From contig CP126197.1 of NCBI GenBank assembly GCA_030272155.1, forward strand, positions 2,170,001 through 2,234,000: DNA of 64,000 nt. Reading direction: 5' to 3'. The translations under genes were made by a program, and so were the position numbers. This document shows, in pieces, positions 9,554 through 19,390 of the stretch. Under the pieces are notes generated by a model, which saw only the letters and a list, made by a program, of their open reading frames with translations, searched no databases and was not told the DNA's origin. This DNA comes from Tetradesmus obliquus (Eukaryota > Chlorophyta > Chlorophyceae > Sphaeropleales > Scenedesmaceae). Position 1 is the first letter of the stretch, and every line of letters begins with the position of its first letter.

Positions 9554-11307
9554 TCACATCTTTGCTGCAAACGACGTGCCGCAGCCACATGCAGACTCTG
9601 CGTTGGGGTTTGCGGCAATCTGCAGCAGCAGGCGGCAGCAGCAGCAGCAGCGCAACCACATGTCACAGATGCGCATCAGCAGCACCACAACAGCATGCAG
9701 CATGTGGCGTGACAGCTACTGCATGCCAAAGTTCACGCAACGCATGCTGCTGCATGGCCTCATTCCTCTGTCTGATGCTGTCTGACGCTGTCTGAAGCTG
9801 CTGCCGCTACCAGCTGCTGGCCAGCACCTGCAGTGCCCACACCATGTGGCTCAGCAAGGTAGTGTCAGTCTGCAGCTGCCATCCTGCAGAGCTTAAGGTC
9901 ACGCCACGCCTGAACCGACAGGCTGGATGCATGGACTGTTGTTGACAGTGAGATGGCAGGTTGTGCTAGTGTGCAGCTACAACATTGCCAGGCGCTACCT
10001 AGACTCACCTGGAAAGCTGAGCGCATGAGGCTGTCCTCATACTCCAGCACCGCGCCGCGCAGGAAGTCTATTGACACGGTGTCGCACACCACGCGCACGC
10101 CGTCACGCTCAAACACCCTGCGCAGGATCATCATCATCATAATCAGCGGGCGGCATGGACGCATGCTCAGCAGCAGGGCGAACATTGCATGCCAGCTGTC
10201 CGGTGTGTGAAAGAGCGCTGTCTCACCCCACACACCAACTCACACAGGACTGCTGCTGGGCCTGCTGCTGCGCACAGCACCTGAATGCTTCACTGCTGCA
10301 CACTGAATTGCAGCACCTCCTGTGTGCACTGCACGCTCCATGGCACGCTTCACAGCACGCACAACTGCTGCCCCCACGCTGGCTGCCCTGACGCCCCACT
10401 GCCGCCCCCGATAACTGCAACACAAGCCCCACTGCTGCCCCCACACCGGCTGTACTCACAGGTCCTCTGCTTGCGCTCTGCTGTCGTCCAGTTTGAATTT
10501 GTACTGGAACCCTGAGCAGCCGCCTCCCTCAACCTCTACCCGCAGCATGACTGGCTTGTCTGGCGTCTCTGCTTGCAGCTCTCTAAGTCTCTGCAGGAGC
10601 AGGCGTTGCAGTGCCGCATGTGCACAGTTAAGAGCAATGGAGGATTGCATGGAAGCGTGAAGCATGCTAGTGGTGGCAGCGCAGTTGGCATGTGAGCGCA
10701 GCACAGCGGCAACTGCTACCACGGGCAGCGATGGCATGAACAGGTGGCAGCTCAACTGCCGTGCCGCATGGTGTGCAAACTGGCATATACCACTGGCAGT
10801 ACAGCATGCAGCCAAATAGGAGAGGCAGCAGGTACTGAGGCAGGGCGGCAGGTGAAGTGCTAGCATGCACCCTGTCCACCTACCCAAGCTGCCCCTGACC
10901 TATGTACTGTTTCACTGCTGCTACTGTGTGCAGGTCACACAGCCTCACTCGCAAGGAAGTTTCAACATGTGCAAAAACAAAATAGTGTATTGTGACTGTT
11001 GCATGAGGCCGTCACGGCCACTCACCCGCACTGCAGAATCGTCTATGACGATGCCTGCTCCACCCCCTTGGGTGGCTGCTTGTCGGGTAGCTGCGAATGC
11101 CAAGTGTGGGTTATTGCGAGTCACTGCTTTTACAAAGCTGCACGCTGCATACTGCATCCCTATTGCTCCAGCTGCCTCATCCACGGTGCTGGACAGTAGG
11201 AGGGACCTGCACACGCTGCAAGCCGACCGCAACATGCTGCTCCGCCTCCGACAACCTATAATCCGATCTGAAAGCTCTGAACTACAGAACGCGGCAAAGC
11301 GCACCAA
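9554..11307 (-). CDS. ISCA2: A-type Fe-S cluster assembly protein, ISCA2-like, 4 exons
   Basis: Predicted mitochondrial A-type scaffold/carrier that helps build [4Fe-4S] clusters with ISCA1 and IBA57 partners (family knowledge). Exons on minus: 11307-11026, 10590-10460, 10117-10009, 9619-9554; 195 aa with consistent phases. The first 80 or so residues are Arg/Ser/Ala-rich and read as a mitochondrial presequence. The core begins IVIDDSAVR and holds [11 protein letters not shown] (Cys119), then [10 protein letters not shown] and [20 protein letters not shown], and ends [14 protein letters not shown] with Cys185 and Cys187. Those three cysteines are the family's metal ligands. The VFERDG and RSAFQ blocks favour ISCA2 over ISCA1. 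The start lies 292 bp from the divergent helicase start, so the two may share a promoter region. Confidence 0.88.
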
Positions 11308-11599
11308 GTAGATGGTGACTCTGGATTAGGCAGAGCTGAGCATTGCTTTCCAACTAGCGTTTTCACTTCAATTAGCAACTGCTTCAACTTGATAGCAAGG
11401 ATACACGCATGACGTCGAGTGAAACACAACATGCACTTGCTTTCGAAGCAGATGTTATCAGGTGGTTGGTGTAACTGTTACTACACTAGGGTTGCCAAAT
11501 TACACCTTTAATCAGTTTGTAGGTTTATTTCACTATGTTTGAGTATTCTGCTGCAGAGTTACCGTTTGTAAAGTTGCGGACAAGCGAGACAACGGTACT
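11308..11599. promoter_or_regulatory. Divergent intergenic region, ISCA2-like / helicase
   Basis: About 290 bp separate the two start codons, too little for independent long promoters. A TGACGTCA-like core (ATGACGTCG) lies near 11409. No clear TATA box is seen on either side. Confidence 0.4.
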
Positions 11600-13884
11600 T
11601 TGGCTTTGCCGCTGCCTACCCTGGTTTCATCCACTGCAATGCATTCCTTACACCACAAATCGGTCCTGCAAGGCTGCATGGGCATACGGTCCAGGTCTCG
11701 TAGCCAGTCGCATTACGGTCTGAGCCCCTGCAGCTCCAGCTCGTTTCGCACTCCACAAAACGGACTGTCCAGATATTCTTTAGTCAACACCCAGTCGGCT
11801 CGACCAGAAAGCGCCCAACAGCTGCAGCCTGATGTCGTGGAGGCTGGCAGCAGTGAGCAGCAGCAGCAGACTCTGGAGGCATTTGCCGCTGAGCAGCCAA
11901 CAGACGGCAGCATCACGCTGAGCGACATGTCAGTGGAGGACCCGCCAACATTCGAGGAGCTGGGCATTGACAAGCTACTGGTGGTGAGCATTTGCAATTC
12001 AAGTGAACGCTGTGCACCAGCCGGCGTCAGCATGCATGTGTGGTGGGCTGTGGCTGGTCAGCATGGTCAGCAAGCTGTTAGCGCCCCTGGGCTGTTGCAA
12101 TCTCATCCCGTTGCTGTGTTCCAGCTTCGTGCAAGCTTCTCTTTGGCAGCACTGCTGCTGTTGCCACACTGGCAGATGTTTTCACACCGCACCCAAGCAT
12201 GCATGCTCAAGCTACTCTGACGGTGGTCACGCAACTGCCTGCTGCTGCTGCTGCTGCTGCAGTCCTGCCTCGCTGAGTCAGGCATCGAGCTGCCCTCACC
12301 CATCCAGGAGGCAGCCATCCCGCAGCTGCTGGCGGCGCACAACGCAGCAGTGCAGAGCTACACCGGCTCCGGCAAGGTGCGAGGGGGCGCATGCCTGGCT
12401 TGAGCAGATGTAACAGTGATGAATTCAGCTTTTCAGACATAGGTCATGTTGTAGAGGCACTTCATGGTATTGTTTCAGGGTCACACGGGGCAGCTGTTAT
12501 GCGCCAAAAGGGGGTGCCAGCATCTGTGCCGCAAACCAAGGTCACGATCATGTGCACCATGGAGCCGCAGCTGCTGCCCATTGGTGTCCACCTGTGACCT
12601 TAGCCTTCCTGCCGGGGTCTCAACACAGGCTTTCAAGGCACTGCCACCCCTGCTGACACCCTCTTTCCGCGTCAACCTCCTACATGTCACACTCTCGCAG
12701 ACGCTGGCGTACCTGCTGCCAGCGATGACCCTCGCGCTGCGGCGCGCTGAGGCCACATACCGCCGCCAGCAAGCCGCCGCATCATCTGGTGCCTCATCCC
12801 TCGCGGAACAAGACCAATACAGCGTGCAAGTGCTTGTTGTAGCACCAAGCCAGGAGCTTGCAATGCAGATCTGCAGGGTGGCTGCTGGGCTGCTGCCCCC
12901 TGAGGGCCGCAGCGCAGTGCAGCAGGCCATTGGCGGGGCGAATATGCGGAGGCAGGCTGAGGCGCTTGCTGAGAAGCAGCCGCTGGTGGTGGTGGGCACG
13001 CCTGGGCGGCTGGCTGACCTGATGCGGTGAGCAGGATGCACGTTGTAACTTGTGTGTCTGTCAGTATGTGGTAGCAGGCGCGGTACTGGTTGCAGCAGCT
13101 GGTTGGCATCAGGTAGCACAACGTTGCGATGCATGTATATATGGAAGCCCATTTCGCAGTGGCGACATTGGCTGAGAAGCAGCCGCTGGTGGTGGTGGGC
13201 ACACCTGGGCGGCTGGCTGATTTGATGCGGTGAGCAGGGGATAGTGTAGTTAGTTGCATCATGTGTGCCTGGCAGCATGTGGTATTAGGCGCGGTCCAGG
13301 CTGCTGCAGCAGCAGCAGCGGCAGCAGATGGTTGGCTGTGGGCAGCACAACGTCGCGCTGCCTGTATAGGAGAGCATGTTGCTGTGTTTGTGTAGGCTGA
13401 GAAGCAGCCGCTGGGGGTGGTGGGCACGCCTGGGAGGCTGGCTAACCTGATGTGGTGAGGACGCAAAGAAACCAGCTGGTACTGAGGCTGTAAGAGGCAG
13501 TTTGAGGCGGTCACGGCGGCAGCAGCTGTTGACAACTACAGTGCATGCTGTATGTCTACCAGCATCTGATGGTTTGCTTGCCTGGAGGCATGTCGGTAGA
13601 CTAGCAGCGACATGGCCTAAGTCTGATCATATTCTGCTGCTGCTGCTGCCGCTGCTGTTGCTGCTGCTGCTGTTGTTGCAGCATGGGTGCGCTGCGGCTG
13701 CACCGCTGCCCCGTGCTCATCATGGACGAGGCTGACCAGCTGCTGGGAGATGTGTATGCAGCTGACATGGCCCACATCAGCGAGCACTGCGGCAAGAAGC
13801 TGGGCCAGCAGCAGCAGCAGCAGCAGCAGGGCGGCAAGGGCAAGGGCAGCCGTGCTGCAGGCAATGCAGCTGATGCAGCCGCAC

Positions 13885-13919
<35 letters not shown>

Positions 13920-15055
13920 GAAGGGGATAAAGGCAGCTTGCTGCTGCCAGTCAAGCGGCAGACGGTGCTTGTGAGTGCTACGCTTTGGGACGGTGTGCTG
14001 GGCCGCTTTGCCAAGTGGTGCCCAGAGCCGCAATTCCTGACCATGGGCAATGCTCCCACTTGGTCGAATGATGACGAGGATGACGGCGCAAATAACAAGG
14101 GTTCAGAGGGCAGCAAAACCTGGGGCTGGGGCGCAAAGGGCTGGGAGGGTCCGGCGTCTGTGGTTCAGGCGGGCCCTAAAACCCAGGGCATGGCCGGGGG
14201 GGCGGAGGGTTCAGGGCTGGTGCCGACGATGCCGCCGAATTTGGAGCATCGTTACATGGTGGTGAATCCGCAGCATAAGGCTGATGCAATGCGGCGGGCT
14301 ATGTATGCGCTGGAGATCGGCATGGGCTTAGGGTTCATGAACTGGCAGCAGCGGCTGAAGGACGTGGCTGGCAAGGTGGCGGCGAAGAAGATTGAGGTGG
14401 GTGGCGCTGGGTCGGATATATGGTGTGTTTGGCTGCTGGGTGTCGGGGTGTGCGTGCTAATGCATGTGTGTGTAGTACGATTAGTGGGTATGCTTGTACT
14501 GCCCGCTGATGCTTGACAACTAGTACCAGAACGGCAAGAGTGTCACCCATGTCATGCTGGCAGCAGCCAAGCTTGATTGTTGGACGCAATTGGTGAGCAT
14601 ATCAGTTCACAATGATTTATTGTCGTTGTCCCTCACACCCGCAGGTGGGGCAGCTGCATGGTGACATGACCCCCCTGGAGCGTGCCGCCGTGCTGGATGC
14701 TGCGCGCAAGGGCGCCTTCCAGCTGCTGCTGGTCAGCGACGTGGCGGCACGTGGCATCGACATGCCTCAGGTGGGTCTGGGGTTGTGTGTTCTGTCAGGA
14801 TCAGGGGAGTTGTGTTCTGTCAGGATCAGGGGAGTTGTGTTCTGTCGACCTTGATAGTGTCAGAGTCCGCTGTCAGTGTGCCTGGCAGTGGGTTATGCAG
14901 CTGCAGTCGGCTGTGACGCAAAACAGCAGCTTGCCTGTGGAGCTGTACAGCTACAGTTTGTGGCACCTCATGTATCTGTGGGAGGCTGCAGCACCCCTTG
15001 AGCTCAGCTAACCTCACTCCTTTCGTCGCTGCCCGCTGCTTCTGACGCTGTTGCC

Positions 15056-15092
<37 letters not shown>

Positions 15093-15185
15093 GTTGAGGT
15101 GGTGTTCAACATCGAGATGCCCAGCTCGTTCAAGTTCGATCTCAAAGTCGCTCCCTGCTGCTGCCGCTGCTGCTGCCGCTGCTGC

Positions 15186-15242
<57 letters not shown>

Positions 15243-16344
15243 AGGTTGAGGTGGTGTTCAACATCGAGATGCCCAGCAACGCGGCGCACTACGCGCACCG
15301 CGCGGGCCGCACGGGGCGCATGGGGGCCCCAGGGCTGGTGCTGAGCCTGGTGGCACCGGGAGAACGCTTCGTGGTGCAGCGGCTGAGCAAGAAGCTGGGC
15401 GTGCCCATCATGGTGGGTGTTTTCTGGTTTTGTGGGGAGTGCGGATTTACACTTTGTGGGCCGCCTGTTGATTTAAAAGCAAGGTTGAATAGGCGGCATC
15501 TGGCATCAGCTCAGATGGCCGCAGGTTGGTGGGGGTTGGGGTTATCAGCAAGTCAGCTGTGGGGCGCATGGGGGCCCAGGGCTGGTGCTGAGCCTGGTGG
15601 CACCGGGGAGCGCTTCGTGGTGCAGCGGCTGAGCAAGAAGCTGGGCGTGCCAATTAAGGTAGGTGTTTTTCTGGGTTTGTGGCGCGTGCGGATGCACACT
15701 TTGTGGGCCGTCTGTTGATCTAAATGTAAGGTTGAATAGGCGGCGTCTGGCATCAGCTCAGATGGCCACAGGTTTGTGGGGTTCGGGGTTATCAGCAAGT
15801 TGGCTGCGAGGGCCGCATGGGGGCCCAGGGCTGGTGCTGAGCCTGGTTGCGCCCGGGGAGCGCTTCGTGGTGCAGCGGCTGAGCAAGAAGCTTGGTGTGC
15901 CCATCATGGTGAGTGTTACTGCAGCTATCTGTATTGTTATTGGTACAGGACGTCAGTCTGTACAAGATGAGGAAGGCTTGGTGTTGTGTCGGCATCTGGC
16001 GGTTGGTGCTGGCCAACAAGCACCCAGCTTTGGATCATGACAGGAGGCAAGCAGAACATGCTGCAGGTACACTTCATGTATGGGGAGTTGGCATGCAATT
16101 CAAACACTGCAGTTGTCTTGGTGTGCCAGCTCACTTTACATGCCACTGCTTCTGCATGCGCTCGTGTAGGAGTGCCACCTTGCTGCTGGTGAGGTGGTGC
16201 TGGGGCCGCCGCCAGTCAAGGAAAAGAAGAAAAAGAAGGTGCTTAAGGAGCAGCAGCAGCCAGAGCAGCAGCAGCAGCCTTCCAGCAGCAGTGACAAAAG
16301 CAGCAGTGACAAAAGGAGCAGCAGCAGCAGTAGCAGCAGCCAGG

Positions 16345-16378
<34 letters not shown>

Positions 16379-17024
16379 GAAGCCCGCTAAATCACCAGCA
16401 GCAGCAGCCCCACAGGTAACAGGCGCAGAGCGCAACCGGCTGACGCCAGCCGCCGCAGCGGCAGCGGCCGCAGCGGCAGCAGCAGCAGCAAAGCTCGACT
16501 CGCCTGCAGCTGATGACTCAGACGATGGGGATTATGTTGTTGATGAAGATGATGATGTGGAGGTGGAGGGAGATGAGCCAGTTGAGGTTATGAAGCAGCG
16601 TATCAAGCGGGATCTCCAATCGGAGCTTGATGAAATCAAGGCTGAAAAGGCAGCAGCTCGCGCGGCGCGCTACGAGCGGCAGCAGCAGGCAGACGGCGGC
16701 AGCCGGCAGCCGCGGCAAGTCAGCAGCAGCAGCAGCAGCCGCAAGTGGAGCGGGCCGAGGCCGAAAGGGTCGCCTGCTGAAGCTGCTGCTATGGCTATGG
16801 CGCTGATCATGGCAGATGAGAAGGCGAAAAAGTCAAAGTCAAAGCTGCCTGCTGAGGTGCTGGAGGCGATGGGCGGGGACAACGCTGCAGCTGCAGGCGA
16901 GCAGAAGCCGAAGCAGCGGCGGCCGCAGCAGCAGCAACAGCGGCAGCGGCAGGATGCGAGGCCAGCGGCTGGTCGTGCAGCGCGTGGTGGGGCGCGGCGC
17001 AGCAGCAAGAGCAGTAGCGAATGA
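11600..17024 (+). CDS. DEAD-box RNA helicase, plastid RH58-like, 7 exons
   Basis: ATP-dependent RNA helicase. Exons: 11600-11983, 12263-12376, 12701-13026, 13682-14396, 14645-14770, 15245-15412, 16170-17024; 895 aa, all phases agree. The N-terminus is Ser/Arg/Leu-rich and resembles a chloroplast transit peptide. Motifs in order: F-E-E-L-G-I-D and PSPIQEAAIP (Q motif), TGSGKT (motif I, 162-167), PSQELA (Ia), GTPGR (Ib), DEAD at 290-293, VSAT near 373 (III), then RecA2 with LLLVSDVAARGIDMPQ (V) and HRAGRTGR from 573 (VI). The GERFVVQRL tail after motif VI recalls plant plastid RH58, an inference only. A Gln-rich, Ser-rich insert separates motifs II and III, and the last 280 residues are a low-complexity basic/acidic tail with poly-Ser, poly-Ala and a KEKKKKKV run. 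Three exon edges are duplicated in the adjoining introns. Confidence 0.88.
13027..13456 (+). repeat. Shadow copies of helicase exon-3 end
   Basis: The last 20 or so codons of exon 3 (AEKQPLVVVGTPGRL...) and the GTGAG donor recur at about 13171-13232 and 13396-13457. The second copy has drifted (GVVGTPGRLAN, TGG for CGG). Both lie downstream of the complete exon. Confidence 0.85.
15091..15244 (+). repeat. Shadow copy of helicase exon-6 start
   Basis: The acceptor and first 11 codons of exon 6 (VEVVFNIEMPS) occur at 15093 and again, in the complete exon, at 15245, about 152 bp apart. Each is preceded by a CTG-rich tract ending in CAG. After the shared codons the upstream copy diverges. Confidence 0.85.
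15413..15912 (+). repeat. Shadow copies of helicase exon-6 end
   Basis: The exon-6 end (GERFVVQRLSKKLGVPI plus a GT donor) recurs at about 15563-15658 and 15812-15906, with roughly 250-bp spacing including similar intron sequence. All three donors (GTGGGT, GTAGGT, GTGAGT) look usable. Confidence 0.85.
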
Positions 17025-17755
17025 GCTGTACTGCTGTTGTTTGTGGATGTAGTCACATTGGTACTTGGCGTTGGCCAAGCACTGGCATGGAAATACTTCA
17101 GTGTCGTGCAGATGGTCCCACATGACACAGTTCTATGTGTGGGCATGATAAGGCAGTGTCCAGTGGTGCAGGCTGTGGCCCACAAGGCGGCCTTGTGTGT
17201 CACCTGTGCATACCATTGCCTTGTGTGTCACCTGTGCATACCATTGCCTTGTGTGTCACCTGTGCATACCATTGCCTTGTGTGTCACCTGTGCATACCAT
17301 TGCCTTGTGTGTCACCTGTGCATACCATTGCCTCAAGATGGTCCTCACGCATGAGAGGTTTGTATTTATTCAGGTACAGGACATCACGGCATAGCTGGTG
17401 AACACTTATTTGATAAGCCCGAGGCCAGGATCCAACCTCCTGTAGAACTGCCAGTGTTGCACTGGCTGGTTGACCATCGCAGAATGACAACCGCCGACTT
17501 CTCTCGAAATTGTTGCTTCAAGATGCACGGTCTGCGATATGTACACAAAAGCGAGGTAGCTTTCCAGATGAATTCATTTCCTTGGTGAGCCGCGACGGAC
17601 TTTGCCGGCCAGTCGGCAGTGGCGCAACTGGTCACATTGGACATTCACGGCTGGCGATCAAGGAGCGCTTTGCTGTACTGATAGCACAAATTCTCATTTA
17701 AATGTTGTTTCTTTTCTCCACAACGTCGATCATTACCTGATAAGCCTCGGCGACG
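17025..17755. other. Intergenic, helicase 3' side
   Basis: Contains the five-copy 28-bp repeat at 17191-17330. A short ORF from about 17486 ends at a GTGAGC donor-like site near 17583 and could be a 5' exon, but I cannot connect it to anything. Confidence 0.4.
17191..17330. repeat. 28-bp tandem repeat, 5 exact copies
   Basis: Units start at 17191, 17219, 17247, 17275 and 17303, and each reads CCTTGTGTGTCACC followed by TGTGCATACCATTG. The copies appear identical, pointing to recent expansion. There are no spacers, so it is a minisatellite. Confidence 0.95.
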
Positions 17756-18685
17756 ATGCACCGTCAGCTGCTGCTGCAATCAGCAAGCATGGTACTGCAC
17801 CTGCTGCTGTGCCCAAGAGGCTTGCAGGCAAGGCCTGCACCACCTTGGATATTCTCCCACCGGGTGCTGCAGCAGGGTGCAGCAGGACCAGCAGCTGTAA
17901 CGGACCGTAGCGGAACGTTTGGTGCTGCTCCAGCAGACAGTGCAGCATGGACAACACAAGGCCCCTGCAGCGCCGGTGGCACAGCAGTCTGCCGGCTTAC
18001 GCGGCGTAACAACCAACTGGGAGGAATTGTGGCACAACAGCAGCAGGTGGGGTGTGAGAGTGCGAATGCTGTGACGTACAATGCAGCGGAGTTCCAGGAG
18101 CTCTGCACAAGCACACAGCAGGCTGGCTCCAAGGTTGCGACATCACCATCACCAGCAACAGCAATATCACCATCTTCATCACCAGCAGCAACCACATCAT
18201 CCCCGCCATCGCCATCACCATCACGAAAGCTGGCTCCGGTGTCCCCAGCAGCATCTCCGTCAACACCTGCACCTGTACCTGCATCATCATCAGCACCAGC
18301 GTCAGCACCAGCGCCAGCAACACCGCCAGCACTTACACCTGCATCAGCAGCAGCACCAGCACCACCAGCGCCAGCACCAGCAGCACCGGCACCAGCAGCA
18401 CCGGCACCAGCAGCAGCAGCAGTGCCGGCGGCTTCAGCGCCAGGGCCTTCTATTGTCATCATCAATCCAGGGCGGGCCCCATTGGTGGTGGCACCAGCAG
18501 CAGCAGCAGCTTCACAAGGCTCTGCGCCCACACCCAACACAGTGGTATACACGCCATCTGCTGCAAATGCTGCTGCTGCACCTCGTGTGGTGGTGCTGAC
18601 GCCGGCGCCTGGGCAGCAGACGGTCATCATGCCAAATGCAGGCGGCAACTGCTGCAGGCGCCACTTGCTGCTGCCTCAGCACTAA
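17756..18685 (+). CDS. Possible Pro/Ala/Ser-rich protein
   Basis: A 309-aa ORF whose middle (about residues 125-225) is a dense Pro-Ala-Ser tract of the kind seen in algal wall glycoproteins. The flanks are more complex: AVTYNAAEFQELCTSTQQ before it, and PSIVIINPGRAPLVV and RVVVLTPAPGQQTVIMPN after. The first 60 residues look poor, and another frame (ACTTLDILPPGAAAG near 17830-17875) could be the true upstream exon. An opposing Ala/Gly-rich minus ORF covers the same stretch as a mirror of the repeats. I do not recognise a family. Gene reality and start are both uncertain. Confidence 0.35.
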   Translation: MHRQLLLQSASMVLHLLLCPRGLQARPAPPWIFSHRVLQQGAAGPAAVTDRSGTFGAAPADSAAWTTQGPCSAGGTAVCRLTRRNNQLGGIVAQQQQVGCESANAVTYNAAEFQELCTSTQQAGSKVATSPSPATAISPSSSPAATTSSPPSPSPSRKLAPVSPAASPSTPAPVPASSSAPASAPAPATPPALTPASAAAPAPPAPAPAAPAPAAPAPAAAAVPAASAPGPSIVIINPGRAPLVVAPAAAAASQGSAPTPNTVVYTPSAANAAAAPRVVVLTPAPGQQTVIMPNAGGNCCRRHLLLPQH

Positions 18686-19390
18686 TGCCATCCTTCCCGC
18701 CCTGTCTGGCCCTTCCCGCCTGAAGCCATAGTCAGGCGTTTTGCTGTATGCTAGCTGACAGCAGAGCTGGCGAGCCGTCTGGCTGGAAGCGTTGCTGAGT
18801 TCAACAGTGGCTGGAAGAGGATACTGCAGTCATTTCACAAGCATGTATGAATTGCTGAATCTGCCATGATGCCAAATCCATGCGATGGACACAATGATTG
18901 TTTGATTGCTGCCAGCTTTTGATTGTATGACGTATACCAACATGAATAGCGCTGATTGATGCATGCATGCAGCGCTATGCGGTCATTTTTGTTCTGCGCT
19001 GCGGTTGTTAGCGGTTGGCTGGCCGCATAGTACCCGTGAAGGCCTCAAGAGGGCTCATGCATGAGCTTGTGACGTGCCATATGACTAGCGCAGCGCCGTT
19101 TGAATGCGCTGCCATGCTCTGACGGATCATCGGATGATGATTATGTGACTGAAGCTCGAGGTGGCACATGCACAGAGGCGCTGATTTTGTAACACCCTGT
19201 AAGTTGCATGCCTGCAGCTGTTACATCCTATACCGACAAAAGCTTCAAGGCTGTGATGCACACAGCAGGGACACAGCACGCTCGCTGGCGGCGGTAGCCT
19301 TGGGGCAAAGCAAGCACGCACAAGGACTCCTAAGTCACCATACGATGACAAACACCGCCAGCAGTCCAGCAAAAAACTAGTGTACACCAG
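18686..19390. other. Intergenic between convergent ends
   Basis: No gene seen. It lies between the Pro/Ala-rich ORF and the 3' end of the minus-strand transporter, so it probably holds 3' UTRs. Confidence 0.45.

Noticed and set aside
17191..17330. 28-bp repeat, CRISPR-repeat length
   Set aside because: Copies are head-to-tail with no spacers; it is a minisatellite.
17764..18648. 294-aa minus-strand Ala/Gly-rich ORF
   Set aside because: It mirrors the plus-strand Pro/Ala tract; the composition is explained by the GC-rich triplets, with no other support.
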